From positions 46,673 to 110,672 of the forward strand of contig CAMAUZ010000014.1 of the NCBI GenBank assembly GCA_945861535.1: a stretch of 64,000 bases of DNA. The letters run 5' to 3'. The notes under the pieces were generated by a model. The model saw nothing but the letters and a program-made list of their open reading frames with translations, ran no database searches and was not told the origin of the DNA. Each line of letters opens with the position of its first letter. Within the stretch, counting starts at the first letter, position 1. This document shows positions 37,860 to 47,804 of the stretch, piece after piece. Source of the DNA: Akkermansia muciniphila. GTDB taxonomy: Bacteria; Verrucomicrobiota; Verrucomicrobiia; Limisphaerales; BJHT01. The position numbers and the translations under genes are program-made.

Positions 37860-38111
37860 GGGCGGAGATTGGCAAGGTGCCGCGCGATGCTCAAGCCTGC
37901 GCCTTGGGAGAGCGACCGGTCCCCGGTCGCAGCGCGTGGAGGGCGAGAGGCGCGTGCGGACTTTCCCGCACCGTTACCAGTTCGGTGCCGCTGCGGGCGG
38001 GGACCGCCCGCGCGCCGGGGGGCGTCGGCCGCGCCGCGCCGGATTGCGCATTGCCGCACCGCGCGAACCGCTGCTACGGTGAATTCACGGCGCGCTCCCC
38101 GCGCCGCTGCG

Positions 38112-39374
38112 ATGAAGACTCTGGGCGTCATCCTCCTCTCCGTGGGATTGAACGTGGCGTTGCTCTACCTGAACGTCCGCGTGTTCCTGTCTCCGCCGCC
38201 CCCGGAACTGGCGGCCCCGATCGTCAACCGCGTCGTCACCAACACGGTCTGGCGCGTCGCGCGCGGCGGCGGCTCGACGGCCCCGCTCGCCACGAATCCG
38301 CCCCCGCGGATTCCGTTTCACTGGAGCCAGATCGAAGCCCCCGAGTACCCGACCTACATCGCCAACTTGCGCCAGTTCGACTGCCCCGAGCGCACGATCC
38401 AAAACATCATCATCGCCGACGTTTCCAAAACCTACGAAGCGCGCGCCGCGGACTTGGAGAATACCGAAGGCGAGCGATTCTGGGTCAGCGGTTCCACCCT
38501 GCTCCAGCGCCAGCGCGAGCGCCTCGCCCGGCAGCGCGCCCTCGAGGAGGAACGCCTGCGGTTGCTGCAACAATTGCTGGCCATCGATCCGTTCGCCGAT
38601 CCGCGGGTGACGGGCCGGGGCCGCGAACTGGTGGACGGCCACAGCATGGAGCGGCTGCTCTTCTACTCGCATCTCGCGCCCGCCAAGCGCGCCGCCGCGG
38701 AGCGTCTCATGATGCGGAGCCAGACCCAGGGCGAGTTCCTTCAGGGGGCCGCCCGCCGCGCCGGTTTCGGCCACGACGAGGAAACCGCCCGCCGCCAGCG
38801 CGAGGAGCGTGACGCCGAGTTGGCCAAGCTGCTCACGCCCGAGGAACTCACCGAACTGCGCAATCGCGTCGCGGCCCTCGAACTGAAGTTCGCCGGACTC
38901 GAGCTCAGCGTCGCCGAACTGCGCGGCCTCGCGCAGATCCACGCCCGCGCCGGCGGCCGCATCTCCGTGTTCGACCAACTCGAGGGCGTGCCCGCCGCCG
39001 AGACGTTCGAGCGCGACGTGCAGGCGCTCCTGGGCGCGCAGCGCTGGCCGGATTACCTCCGCGCGCAGGAGTCCGGGTTCGAGAAACTCCTCGAGTTCAC
39101 CGGCGAAAACGGCCTCCCGAAACTCAGCGCCAAACGTGCCTTCGAGGTCCGCGCGGCGGCGGAAAAAGCCGCGGCGGCGATCAACGCCGACGAGACGCTC
39201 GCTCACGCGGACGCGACCCGCCTGCTGCGCGAGCTGCAGACCGCCACCACTGGCAAGCTCAAGCTCGAACTCGGCGTCACGCTTGCGGAAAAATATTTTG
39301 AGCAGGACAGCGCCTGGCTCAAAGACCTCGCCCGGCCGCGGTCGAAGAAACCCCCGCCGCCCGAAAACCCATGA
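38112..39374 (+). CDS. Membrane-anchored helical protein of an unnamed family (copy 1)
   Basis: 420 residues from the ATG at 38112. One N-terminal membrane helix (LGVILLSVGLNVALLYLNV) is followed by a Pro-rich linker and a conserved block at residues 70-104: HWSQIEAPEYPTYI, NLRQFDCPERTI, then II-IADV. The rest (about 110-420) is charged, Glu/Arg/Leu-rich helix, probably coiled coil, outside the membrane. Copy 2 follows with an ATGA overlap and the same layout. I recall similar sequences from other Verrucomicrobia but know no function. Confidence 0.75.
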   Translation: MKTLGVILLSVGLNVALLYLNVRVFLSPPPPELAAPIVNRVVTNTVWRVARGGGSTAPLATNPPPRIPFHWSQIEAPEYPTYIANLRQFDCPERTIQNIIIADVSKTYEARAADLENTEGERFWVSGSTLLQRQRERLARQRALEEERLRLLQQLLAIDPFADPRVTGRGRELVDGHSMERLLFYSHLAPAKRAAAERLMMRSQTQGEFLQGAARRAGFGHDEETARRQREERDAELAKLLTPEELTELRNRVAALELKFAGLELSVAELRGLAQIHARAGGRISVFDQLEGVPAAETFERDVQALLGAQRWPDYLRAQESGFEKLLEFTGENGLPKLSAKRAFEVRAAAEKAAAAINADETLAHADATRLLRELQTATTGKLKLELGVTLAEKYFEQDSAWLKDLARPRSKKPPPPENP

Positions 39375-40621
39375 CCTTGGACGCGCGCAAATTCCTCTTC
39401 GGCTCGCTGCTGCTGAACGTGCTGCTCACGCTCGGGATCGTGCTCCAGACCTCCGTGTTTTCCGCGCGCCACGGCAAACCCCGCCGCACGATCACCCTCA
39501 CCAGCGCCGTCACCCGCGAAGCCACGCTCGCCGCGCCCGCGGAGCCGGCGCCACCCGCGCCGCCCCCGTTGCCGCCGCTGCCGCCGGGTTTCCAATGGAG
39601 CCTGGTCGAGTCCCCGGACCTGACCATTTACATCGCCAACCTCCAGTTCATCGGCTGCCCGCCCGAGACCATCCACGACCTCATCAAAGCCGAGCACGAC
39701 GACCAGTTCGGCGGCCGGATGGAAACCTTGTTCGCCCCCTTCGCCACGCGGTTCTGGGACCTGATGCTCAAAGGGCAGAAGAACCTCGAAAAAGAGTACG
39801 GCCAATCCATTGCCGCCCTGGCCGAGGAAAAACAGGCGGCGTGGGAAAAACTCGAGGCCCTCATCGGCTACCAACCGCCCGCGAAGAACCCGCCCAGCCG
39901 CAATTTCCAGCGCCTCGCCGACTTTCTCCCCGCGGAAAAACAAGAGCAGTTCGCCGCGCTCCACGCGCAGTTCGACGGCCTGGAGGCGGAACTCACCAAG
40001 CCCACCGATGGGCCCATTCCCGCCGACCGTCCCACGCGCCTCAACGCCCTGCGCAACCAACGCGCCGCGGCCATCCAGAATCTCCTCACGCCCGCCGAGT
40101 TCGCCGAGTATCAGGTGCGCACTTCGGCCCATGCCCATTGGGCGGAACGCGTGATCGGCTTTGAGCCGAAGCCCGAGGAATTCGCCGCCGTCGCCCGCCT
40201 CAAGCTGAAACTTGACACCGAGTTTCCCGCGCCCAAGGCCGACGATCCCGACGCCAAAGAACTGCAAGCCCAACGCCAGGTCGCCGAGGATCTCCGGCTC
40301 CTCACGCTGCTCGGTCCGCAGCGGTTCGCCGAATATCAGCGCGGTCTCGACGCCGGCTACCAGGCCGCGGTGAAAGTCGCCACCTACTACGACCTGCCGC
40401 CCGAGCGCGCCACGCAGGTCTATGACATCAAACGCGCCGCCGAAGAGCATCTGCGCGCAATCCGCGGCGACGCGAGATTGTCCGAGGAAGAGAAAGCCGC
40501 CGCCCTGGTCCTGGCCGGCCAGGACGTTTCCGAGAGCCTGCAAAAACTCCTCGGTCAAAAAGCCTTCCAGACCTACGCCCAGCACGACGGTGGCTGGCTC
40601 GTCCGGCTGCGTGCACCGTGA
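39371..40621 (+). CDS. Membrane-anchored helical protein of the same unnamed family (copy 2)
   Basis: 416 residues from the ATG at 39371, overlapping copy 1 by four bases. The membrane helix (FLFGSLLLNVLLTLGIVLQ) and a Pro/Ala linker precede the family block at 74-108: FQWSLVESPDLTIYI, NLQFIGCPPETI, then HDLI. The remaining part is long charged helices with LTPAEFAEYQVR and LGPQRFAEYQRG, a repeated L-x-P-x-x-F-A-E-Y-Q motif. Coupled translation suggests that the two proteins form a heteromer. Confidence 0.75.
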   Translation: MTLDARKFLFGSLLLNVLLTLGIVLQTSVFSARHGKPRRTITLTSAVTREATLAAPAEPAPPAPPPLPPLPPGFQWSLVESPDLTIYIANLQFIGCPPETIHDLIKAEHDDQFGGRMETLFAPFATRFWDLMLKGQKNLEKEYGQSIAALAEEKQAAWEKLEALIGYQPPAKNPPSRNFQRLADFLPAEKQEQFAALHAQFDGLEAELTKPTDGPIPADRPTRLNALRNQRAAAIQNLLTPAEFAEYQVRTSAHAHWAERVIGFEPKPEEFAAVARLKLKLDTEFPAPKADDPDAKELQAQRQVAEDLRLLTLLGPQRFAEYQRGLDAGYQAAVKVATYYDLPPERATQVYDIKRAAEEHLRAIRGDARLSEEEKAAALVLAGQDVSESLQKLLGQKAFQTYAQHDGGWLVRLRAP

Positions 40622-40737
40622 GAGCGGTTAGGAATCGTGAGAAACCTCCGTGCGGACGGCCCGACTGATGGGATTCACTTGCCGGAAGGTTCGCGCTTCC
40701 GCGGCGGCGGCGAAGCCAGCGGGCCGGAGGGCCGCGG

Positions 40738-41145
40738 CTAGCGGCGCTGATTCTGCAACAGTTCGTACTTCTTGACCGCCTCCGCTGCGCGCGCATCCCC
40801 TTTGGCGGCGCGGGCGTAGATGTCGCTCATGACGGCAGCCATCGCGTCGTTAAAAGCCAGACGTTGTTCCGGCGTCATGGTGGCGGTGGCCCGCAGGGCT
40901 TGCAGACGCGTGACCGAATCCTCGAGCTTCCCACTTTTGTAGGCCTCCACCGCTTCTCTCATCTGCTGGGATGGGGCTGCGACCGGGATCGCCTCCGGCG
41001 AAGTTGCCGGAGCCGTAACCGCCGTGGAGAGGGCGCTTACGGCTTTATCCAGTTCAACCTCGGACGTGGCTTTTTGTCGGCATCCGCTGGTCGCGAACAG
41101 CACGCTCACAGCCAACACCAACAGGGGAGCAAGGATGGCGCGCAT
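40738..41145 (-). CDS. Small lipoprotein
   Basis: 135 residues from the ATG at 41145. The signal peptide ends in the lipobox ATSGC (Cys 22). The mature part has a helical, TPR-like segment (MREAVEAYKSGKLEDSVTRL near 62-81). No family recognised. It lies 30 bases downstream of a pseudopilin gene on the same strand, so the two may be one unit. Confidence 0.75.
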   Translation of the reverse strand: MRAILAPLLVLAVSVLFATSGCRQKATSEVELDKAVSALSTAVTAPATSPEAIPVAAPSQQMREAVEAYKSGKLEDSVTRLQALRATATMTPEQRLAFNDAMAAVMSDIYARAAKGDARAAEAVKKYELLQNQRR

Positions 41146-41175
41146 GATCTGAGTCCTTTGGGCTTGGCAGCAGTT

Positions 41176-41964
41176 CTACCGGCCATTGGCCGTGTTCGGA
41201 CTGCAGAATAGCCGGTTCTTGGCCGGATTCGCGGCCTCCGCGGCAAATGCCACCGTACTGATGTGTTCGATATTACCGCCGACCGATCCAACAGTGGTGC
41301 CCTGGTTATGGGCCTTGGTGATGCCTTCCAAGGGGCTGCTCGAACCGTCGTTCCAATCGCCCGGGTTGGTTTCCAAGGCCTGCCAGAAAATGATGTCATC
41401 CGACTTGAAATCGTGGGTTCGGTAAGATCTGCCACCAATCGCGCCGTAACCGCAGACGGCACCGTTCATGAGAAAGCTGGACAGCCGCTGCGCGCGGGAA
41501 TTGTAACTGGCAATCTGGTTGGCCCGCTCGGCCGGACACTTATAGATGGCGATAGCGGAGTTCATATAGGAGAACAGCAGCCCGCTCTTGTAGGCCAGTT
41601 CCGGATTGGTGAGGTAGGGTGCTGCGTTCATGTTAGGAACACTTCCCGGCGTGGCGTCGTACAACCAACCGGCCGCGACCCAAGGCGAATTCCAATTTGG
41701 CTCGGGCAGGAAATCCATGAAGTCTTGGGAGTAAATGGTGGTCGCCAGCATGAACTGCTTGACGTTGTTCTGACACAGGGCGGCCTGTCCTTTGCCTTTC
41801 GCGGTGGACAGCGCTGGGAGCAACATGCTCGCCAAGATCCCGATGATCGCGATGACCACCAGCAATTCGATCAAGGTGAACCCGCCTCCCCGGTTGGGGT
41901 GCCGGCCGACAGACCCGGACGAGAACTCACTGCGAACATCGGCGGCGATCGGGACTGTTTTCAT
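41176..41964 (-). CDS. Type IV pilin-like protein (pseudopilin, H-X9-DG class)
   Basis: 262 residues from the ATG at 41964 (MKTVPIAADVR). A prepilin cleavage site is visible in [20 protein letters not shown] near residues 26-45, then MLLPALSTAKGKGQ. The extended leader of about 28 residues is long for this class. The C-terminal domain has the disulphide-capable Cys residues and Gly/Asn-rich loops of the DUF1559-like proteins abundant in Planctomycetes and Verrucomicrobia. It is probably secreted or assembled by a type II secretion/type IV pilus machine; none is in this window. Confidence 0.88.
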   Translation of the reverse strand: MKTVPIAADVRSEFSSGSVGRHPNRGGGFTLIELLVVIAIIGILASMLLPALSTAKGKGQAALCQNNVKQFMLATTIYSQDFMDFLPEPNWNSPWVAAGWLYDATPGSVPNMNAAPYLTNPELAYKSGLLFSYMNSAIAIYKCPAERANQIASYNSRAQRLSSFLMNGAVCGYGAIGGRSYRTHDFKSDDIIFWQALETNPGDWNDGSSSPLEGITKAHNQGTTVGSVGGNIEHISTVAFAAEAANPAKNRLFCSPNTANGR

Positions 41965-42641
41965 GGTGCCGACAGTCAATTCCCACTTGACTCGTTAGTC
42001 AAATTGGAACGGCAGGTTTCGCGGGAGGCGCAAGCCGAGATGGTTGGCGGGCGACCCGCGGGTGGCCGGGGCGCGGACGGCTCGCGTGCGAGTTCACCCG
42101 GAGGAGCTGGGATTTTTTCTGATCTGGCATCGCCCCCCGCTCGGTGTGACCCGGGCCGCACTCGCCTCAGTAATTGCGCCAGGGTTGCACCGAAAGGGCC
42201 GTCCATCAGGAGGCCCGGAATCTTGACTGGCGAATGGGGACTGAGGAACCGGGAGGGAGTCCGTCGTTCCCATTCGCCGTCCCCATTCGTCAGTCCAAAC
42301 GCGGCGCTCCACCGCCCGGAAAGGCGTTCAAAATTCAAAGTGGAGACTTTTCAGCCTGAAAACGGCAGTTGAGATGAACCACGAAAGACACGAAGGACAC
42401 GAAAGGAGCAGGGCCGGCGGAATCGGGGGTTGTCCTCTGGCGGATGAGTTATTCGGATGTCGAGCCACCACGCTTCCGCCCTTTGTTTTCCGGCTTTTTG
42501 TGTCTTTCCTGTCTTTCGTGGTTCAACCCGACTGCCGGTTCCAGGTTCAGCTTCCATAAAAAAGTAGCGGCGACCGGCGCACTCCGCCGCAGTTCCCGAT
42601 TTGTCGCTTGAGTTCCAAAAGCCCGCTCCTAGCCTTGGCCC
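41965..42641. repeat. Gap with a GAACCACGAAAGACACG inverted repeat (family G)
   Basis: Left arm 42376-42406 (starting GAACCACGAAAGACACGAAG) and right arm 42494-42524 (ending CTTTCGTGGTTC) are near reverse complements about 90 bases apart. A second, imperfect pair (GAATGGGGACTGAGGAACC / CCATTCGCCGTCCCCATTC) is near 42233-42295. No gene seen. Confidence 0.75.
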
Positions 42642-43058
42642 ATGAAATCACCCACTCTCGCCTTGCTCGCCGCCTTGTCCCTGTTGGCCGCCTGTGGGGA
42701 GAAGGAAGCCCCCGCCCCCGCCCCCAAGGTCCAGCACGAGTCATCCGTCGATGCCCTGCTCGCGGGGGGAAACGCCGCGCCCAAACCAGCCCCGCCCGCG
42801 CCGGCACTGACGGACGCCGCCCCCGCGCGGCCCGCTTCCACCCCCGTCCGCACCCCGGCACCCGGCAGCGTTCCCACCAATCCCCTGCAGCCGGGCAATC
42901 CTGAGTACGATCGCTATCTCGTCTGGCTGCAGAAACTGCATTCCGGAACTCCGGCCGAAAAACAGGCGGTGCGCAGCGAGATTGCGCGGGCGGGACTTTC
43001 GCCCAAAGAACGGGAAAATTTCGACAAGTTGAAGGCGCACTTCGGCGTGAAAGACTGA
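42642..43058 (+). CDS. Small Pro/Ala-rich lipoprotein
   Basis: 138 residues from the ATG at 42642. The lipobox LLAAC puts the lipidated Cys at residue 18. A Pro/Ala-rich spacer (about 22-85) is followed by a short helical domain (YDRYLVWLQKLHSGTPAEKQ, then LSPKERENFDKLKAHFG). Unknown family. Single gene between two pseudopilin genes on the other strand. Confidence 0.75.
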   Translation: MKSPTLALLAALSLLAACGEKEAPAPAPKVQHESSVDALLAGGNAAPKPAPPAPALTDAAPARPASTPVRTPAPGSVPTNPLQPGNPEYDRYLVWLQKLHSGTPAEKQAVRSEIARAGLSPKERENFDKLKAHFGVKD

Positions 43059-43257
43059 GGGCCGGACAGCAGCCGTCAGACCGGCGATCAATCCATCGGT
43101 ACGCCGGGGATGTGCCGCGGGCCGGAGGCGACAGCGGTCGTAACGCTGGCCGGCAAGGAGAATGAAGTCCGGCAACCCTGCCGCTTGCTTGGTGTGTTTG
43201 GCGCCTTGAGGAGCGCGGGGGCCGATCACCCGCGACGCCCGCCACCGGCGGTCCGCC

Positions 43258-43974
43258 TCAGCGACCGCTCGCAGTATCCGGCCGATTCCACACCCGGTTC
43301 TTGGTCTGGGTGGGGTTCTGGCTGGTGACCGCGTCCGCCGTCCAGTCCTGAATTTTCCGATATTCAGCCGATGCGTCGGCATTGCCACAGAGGGCACCGA
43401 TGGAGTGCCGCACGCTGATGCCCTCACTGGGGTAATTGCCGCCGTCATTGAAAAAGAACGGCTGTTTCTCATCCTGCTCCCACATGAGGATGTCGTCGCG
43501 CCGGAAGTCATCCAATAGCAGGCTCGCCCTGGCGGTGCTGTACTGCCCGGTTGAGCCATTCATGCAATAGCTGGACTTTTGCACGCCGCGAGCCTGCCAG
43601 TTGGAGTCGCCCTTAAAGTCCTTCGGACAGCGGTAAACGTTGGTCTGCATGCTGACGAATCGGTACATCTCGCCCCCGGTGACATCGAAGCAATCCTGCC
43701 CGGTCTTGGTTCCGTCATAGGCATAGAGCCAACCGTAGGGGGTTGTCGGCACCCAATTCGGCTCCATCACCAGACCATTGGCGTCGTGAGCGTACACTGT
43801 GAGTGCCAGCATCATCTGCTTGAAATTGCTTAGGCACACCGTGCGCTGCCCCTTGTCCTTTGCGGTGGTCAGCGCCGGCAGCAACATGCCCGCCAGAATC
43901 CCGATGATCGCGATGACCACCAGCAGTTCGATCAAGGTGAAACCGGTGTGTTTTGGGTTCGAGGTCGAGTTCAT
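43258..43974 (-). CDS. Type IV pilin-like protein (pseudopilin, H-X9-DG class)
   Basis: 238 residues from the ATG at 43974. A short leader ([11 protein letters not shown]) precedes [20 protein letters not shown], then [19 protein letters not shown]. The C-terminus ends in RPDTASGR, like the SPNTANGR end of the pseudopilin at 41176-41964, so the two are paralogues. Same presumed export route. Confidence 0.9.
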   Translation of the reverse strand: MNSTSNPKHTGFTLIELLVVIAIIGILAGMLLPALTTAKDKGQRTVCLSNFKQMMLALTVYAHDANGLVMEPNWVPTTPYGWLYAYDGTKTGQDCFDVTGGEMYRFVSMQTNVYRCPKDFKGDSNWQARGVQKSSYCMNGSTGQYSTARASLLLDDFRRDDILMWEQDEKQPFFFNDGGNYPSEGISVRHSIGALCGNADASAEYRKIQDWTADAVTSQNPTQTKNRVWNRPDTASGR

Positions 43975-44719
43975 AAACTATTTTGCATTTGCGGGCACAA
44001 TCGCCCACGAGCCTGGCGGACAACTGAACTGGGTGACATTGCCTGGCATTTTATCGGCGCTTGCCGGCAAGAGCCACCAAAAATCCGGTCGTCGCGGTGC
44101 CACCTGCCAGAGCGAAGCGCGGGCCACATCTTCCCCGGCAGCCGTCGCCGCTTGCGGTCGCAGGCGGCTCACGAAATGGCAAGCACGCGCCAGGCCAGCC
44201 TCCTTTTCGAGCTGTGCCAGTTCAGCGCTTCGCATTCCGGTTCTGCCGCCCATCGACCCGTGCCGCAAATCGCGTGAATTCCACGCGCCTGACCGGAGGG
44301 CCGCGCGCCAGCCACGTTGCCGCCGGATGGGGTGTTTCCGTCCCGGTCGGGGCGATGCCCACTGGCAGCCGCAGGCCGCACAGCCGACCGCCACGATCAC
44401 GGGCGCATCTCAGTTTCTTGCACGCGGCTTGGCGGCCGCGCCAGCCGGGTGGGGCAGGCATCCTTGCCTGCCAGTTGGCGGGGCATCCCTGCCCCGTGTT
44501 TCCCGTTCCGTGGCGGGGGTTGACCATGGAAACGGGCGGCAGGGATGCCGCCCGAACTGGCAGGCAAGGATGCCTGACCCACCGCGCCCGCGCGCGTGCC
44601 GCCGCAGGTTTCCTCAAGCACGGCACCCGTGCCTGCCGAGGGTTGCAGCAAGCTGAGATGCGTCCCACGATCCCAATCCCCGCATTGACGCGACGGCACC
44701 CGCGCATTTAGCTCGCCCC
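43975..44719. repeat. 745-bp gap with a nested palindrome (unnamed outer arms, family B inside)
   Basis: Outer arms CGCATCTCAGTTTCTTGCA (44404-44422) and TGCAGCAAGCTGAGATGCG (44644-44662) are imperfect. Inside are near-perfect 28-base arms at 44449-44476 and 44555-44582 (family B, GTGGGGCAGGCATCCTTGCC). The stretch 43975-44400 upstream shows no gene. Confidence 0.8.
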
Positions 44720-47116
44720 GTGATAGCCAGACCGCCCGCCGCCCGCCCGCCGTTCCGTGTCCGCTTTGGCAATGTATTCGCGCCGGGTAATGTGTTCGCG
44801 CTAAGCATCGCCATGCTTCTCCTCGACGGTGCGACGTCAGCGCGGGCCGCCGCGGACTACGAACGCGACATCAAGCCCCTCCTCCAGCAGCGCTGTTACT
44901 CGTGTCACAGTCGGCTGAAACAAAAGGGCGAACTGCGGCTCGACGCGGGGGCGTTAATCCACAAGGGCGGCAAACACGGCACCGCAGTCGTGCCGGGGAA
45001 AAGCGCCGCGAGCCACCTCCTCCAGCGCGTCCGCGCCACCGACGAAACCGAGCGCATGCCTCCGGAGGGCAAGCCACTCACGCCGGACCAGATCGCACTG
45101 CTCAAGGCATGGATCGACGCCGGCGCGCGCTTTCCCGCTGGCGAAGTCGTGCCCTCCACGCCGGTGGAACATTGGTCGTTTCAGCCCGTGCTGCGGCCCG
45201 CCGTGCCCGCCGTCAAAAACGCCTCGTGGTCCCGCAACCCCATCGACGCCTTCGTCCTGGCCAAGCTCGAAGCTCGCGGCTGGTCGCCCGCGCCCGCCGC
45301 CGCGCCGCGCGATTTGCTCCGCCGCCTTCACCTCGATTTGATCGGCCTCCCGCCCACGCCCGCCGAGCAGGACGCCTTCGCCGCTGACCCCACGCCCGCC
45401 GCGCTGGATCGCGTGATCGACGACCTGCTCACGCGCCCCGCGCACGGCGAACGCTGGGCGCGGCACTGGCTCGATGTCGTCCGCTACGCCGACAGCAACG
45501 GCTACGAACGCGACGCCGAAAAACCCTTCGTCTGGCGCTACCGCGACTACGTCATCAACGCGTTTAACACCGATCTCCCTTTCGACCGCTTCATCCTCGA
45601 ACAACTCGCCGGCGACGAACTCCCCGACGCCTCGACCCAATCCCTCATCGCCACCGGCCTCCAGCGCCTCGGCCACTGGGACGACGAACCCGCCGATCCG
45701 CCCACGGACCGCTTCGACCAACTCGACGACATCGTGAGCACGACCGCGGAGGGCTTCCTCGGCCTCACGCTCGCCTGCGCGCGCTGCCACGATCACAAGT
45801 TCGAGCCGTTCTCGACGCGCGATTACTACAGCGCCGTCGCCATTTTCAATCCCCTCCAGCGCCCGCGCAAAGGCCGCACCGAACTCGCCCTCCCCGCCGG
45901 CTCCCCCGCGCAACTCGCCGCGCTCGCGGACCGCGACCGCGCCATCGCCCGCGTGCGCCAGCAGACCAATTCCCTCGCGCCCGCCGCCATCAACGCCGCC
46001 GTGCAAAAACTCCGCGACGCCACTCCCGATCTGCCGCTTGCCTATTTTCTGAATGAACCCACGCCCCAGCCGCCGCCCACGCACGTGCTCCTGCGCGGCT
46101 CGCCGACGCGCCCCGGCGCCGAAGTCCCGCCCGCCGTGCCCGCCGTCTTGGTGAAAAATCAGCCGCCCTTTCCGCCACCCAACGAACGCACCTCGCAGCG
46201 CCGTCTCGCCCTCGCGCGCTGGATCGCCAGCCCCGACAATCCCCTCACCGCCCGCGTCCTCGTCAACCGCGTCTGGCAATATCACTTCGGCCACGGCCTC
46301 GTCCGCACGTCCAATGATTTCGGCCTCATGGGCAGCCCGCCGACGCATCCCGAGCTGCTCGACTGGCTCGCCGACTGGTTCGTGCGCGACGCGCAATGGT
46401 CGCTGAAAAAACTTCACCGCCTCCTCACCACCAGCGCCACCTACCGCCAGAGCAAACTCACGAATCCCACCTACGCCGCCGTCGATCCCGAGAACCGCCT
46501 GCTCTGGCGCGCCCCGTTGCGCCGCCTCGAAGTCGAGGCCATCCGCGACTCGATGCTCGCCGTGAGCGGCCAGTTGAATCCGAAAATGTTCGGCCCCGCC
46601 ATGAAGCCCCCGATTCCCGCCGCCGCCATCGAAGCCAACACCGACAAACAATCCGTGTGGAAAGTCTCCGATGAAACCGAGGCGTCGCGCCGCACCATCT
46701 ACGCCTTCATCAAGCGCGGCCTCGTTGTCCCGATGCTCGAGGTTCTCGATCTCGGCGACACCGTCCACAGTTGCCCCCAACGCCAGACCACCACCGTCGC
46801 CCCGCAGGCCCTCACGCTGTTCAACAACGACTTCGTCATCGCCCAATCCCGCCACCTCGCCACGCGCCTCGTGCGCGAAGCGGGCACTGATTCCGCAAAA
46901 CAACTCGCCGCCCTCTGGCACCTCGCCCTTTGCCGCAAGCCCACGGGCGTGGAGATTTCCGCCATGCAAGAATTCCGCCGCGCCGAAACCGCCCGCCTCC
47001 TCGCCGACGCCACCACCGCCGGCAAACCCCTGTCCGCCGCCGATGCCGACCGCGCCGCCCTAGAACAAATCTGCCGCGCCGTGCTGAACCTGAATGAATT
47101 TGTTTATCCGAACTGA
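44720..47116 (+). CDS. DUF1549/DUF1553 protein with N-terminal planctomycete-type cytochrome c domain
   Basis: 798 codons from a GTG at 44720; a GTG at 44792 or the ATG at 44813 are possible, and the signal peptide [18 protein letters not shown] favours 44792. Domains: PSCyt1 with haem site CYSCH near 59-63 and distal Met in RMPPEG; DUF1549 (about 150-375, [17 protein letters not shown]); DUF1553 (about 490-790, [20 protein letters not shown]). Members are surface or periplasmic electron-transfer or hydrolase-like proteins of unknown substrate, nearly always followed directly by a DUF1501 gene. Here that partner is 5.2 kb away. Confidence 0.92.
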   Translation: MIARPPAARPPFRVRFGNVFAPGNVFALSIAMLLLDGATSARAAADYERDIKPLLQQRCYSCHSRLKQKGELRLDAGALIHKGGKHGTAVVPGKSAASHLLQRVRATDETERMPPEGKPLTPDQIALLKAWIDAGARFPAGEVVPSTPVEHWSFQPVLRPAVPAVKNASWSRNPIDAFVLAKLEARGWSPAPAAAPRDLLRRLHLDLIGLPPTPAEQDAFAADPTPAALDRVIDDLLTRPAHGERWARHWLDVVRYADSNGYERDAEKPFVWRYRDYVINAFNTDLPFDRFILEQLAGDELPDASTQSLIATGLQRLGHWDDEPADPPTDRFDQLDDIVSTTAEGFLGLTLACARCHDHKFEPFSTRDYYSAVAIFNPLQRPRKGRTELALPAGSPAQLAALADRDRAIARVRQQTNSLAPAAINAAVQKLRDATPDLPLAYFLNEPTPQPPPTHVLLRGSPTRPGAEVPPAVPAVLVKNQPPFPPPNERTSQRRLALARWIASPDNPLTARVLVNRVWQYHFGHGLVRTSNDFGLMGSPPTHPELLDWLADWFVRDAQWSLKKLHRLLTTSATYRQSKLTNPTYAAVDPENRLLWRAPLRRLEVEAIRDSMLAVSGQLNPKMFGPAMKPPIPAAAIEANTDKQSVWKVSDETEASRRTIYAFIKRGLVVPMLEVLDLGDTVHSCPQRQTTTVAPQALTLFNNDFVIAQSRHLATRLVREAGTDSAKQLAALWHLALCRKPTGVEISAMQEFRRAETARLLADATTAGKPLSAADADRAALEQICRAVLNLNEFVYPN

Positions 47117-47431
47117 AACGCACACCGCCGATCAGCGCCTCGCATCGGACGACGCACGAACCAATACGGAAAACACTCCCAACGAATCATGTTCCCCGTT
47201 GTCAGTTGTGAACCGTCGGTTGCAACCACGGCGCCCCATTCTTAAGCTGCCCGCCAGCCGGTTAATTTACTGAGACTCGTGCAATGGAGTGACCAGCGGC
47301 GGACTAGTAGCTCGACATTCCAATGTCGAGACCAGCACGTCCTCCAGCGCTGCAGCACTCGACATTGGAATGTCGAGCTACCTCGGCGGTGTCACTCTGA
47401 TGCACGAGCCCCCAATAGCGCAGGAAATCCT
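47117..47431. repeat. Gap with a CTCGACATTCCAATGTCGAG inverted repeat (family H)
   Basis: Perfect 23-base arms at 47308-47330 and 47358-47380; each arm is itself a short palindrome. Flanks AGTGACCAGCGGCGG (47288-47302) and CGGCGGTGTCACT (47385-47397) pair further out. It directly precedes the antitoxin gene. Confidence 0.85.
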
Positions 47432-47695
47432 ATGCCAACTCTCACCTCCATCGAGGCCCGAAACCGATTCACTGAACTGCTGGACCGCGTCGCCAGCGGC
47501 GAGGAAATCGTCATCACCCGCCACGACAAACCGGTGGCGCGAATGGTGCCCGAGGGCCTCCCGAGCCTGGACACCGTGCGCCAATCCGTCGCCGGACTGG
47601 AGGCTTTGCGGCAGCAAATCCACCGACGCACCAAAGGCCGAACCAAACTCACCGACGCCGAAGTGCGGTCCGCCATCGGGAAAGGTCGCGCATGA
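47432..47695 (+). CDS. Phd/YefM-family antitoxin (probably orphan)
   Basis: 87 residues from the ATG at 47432 (MPTLTSIEARNRFTELLDRV). ASGEEIVITRHDKPVARMVP near 21-40 is the Phd/YefM pattern (E-V-x-I-T-R-x-G/D-K-P-V-A). The C-terminal helix is toxin-binding in the family. It would normally be translated with a PIN toxin whose ATG overlaps its stop (ATGA at 47692). That toxin is only a stub here. Confidence 0.88.
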   Translation: MPTLTSIEARNRFTELLDRVASGEEIVITRHDKPVARMVPEGLPSLDTVRQSVAGLEALRQQIHRRTKGRTKLTDAEVRSAIGKGRA

Positions 47696-47747
47696 ACAAC
47701 GCCTTCGTTGCTGACGCCACCCCCACTGCCACAGCCCCGGCGTGGCG
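47692..47747 (+). pseudogene. Remnant of a VapC (PIN-domain) toxin 5' end
   Basis: The ATG at 47692 overlaps the antitoxin stop. The frame reads MNNAFVADATPTATAPAWRS and soon reaches a TGA at 47773-47775. MNNAFV-x-DA is the usual start of PIN toxins paired with Phd-type antitoxins, including the first catalytic Asp, but no PIN sequence follows. The gene appears cut after about 8-15 codons. Confidence 0.6.
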
Positions 47748-47804
47748 GTCGACCAAATCTGCCGCGCGGCCCTGAACCTGAACGAACTTGCTTACCCCAA
47801 CTAG
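47748..47804 (+). pseudogene. 3'-end remnant of a second DUF1553 gene
   Basis: Eighteen codons plus a stop read VDQICRAALNLNELAYPN, TAG at 47802-47804. The intact gene 0.7 kb upstream ends [21 protein letters not shown] identity is clear but imperfect, so this is not a fresh duplication. It is in another frame from the PIN stub. The junction marks a deletion or replacement at the left edge of the lower-GC island. Confidence 0.8.

Noticed and set aside
38112..40621. The paired helical proteins as Spy/CpxP-type chaperones
   Set aside because: They have a membrane anchor and lack the LTxxQ motifs of that family; only overall helix content is similar.
47279..47431. N-terminal extension of the Phd antitoxin through the palindrome
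   Set aside because: The family start is MPTLTS at 47432; the extension encodes repeat sequence.
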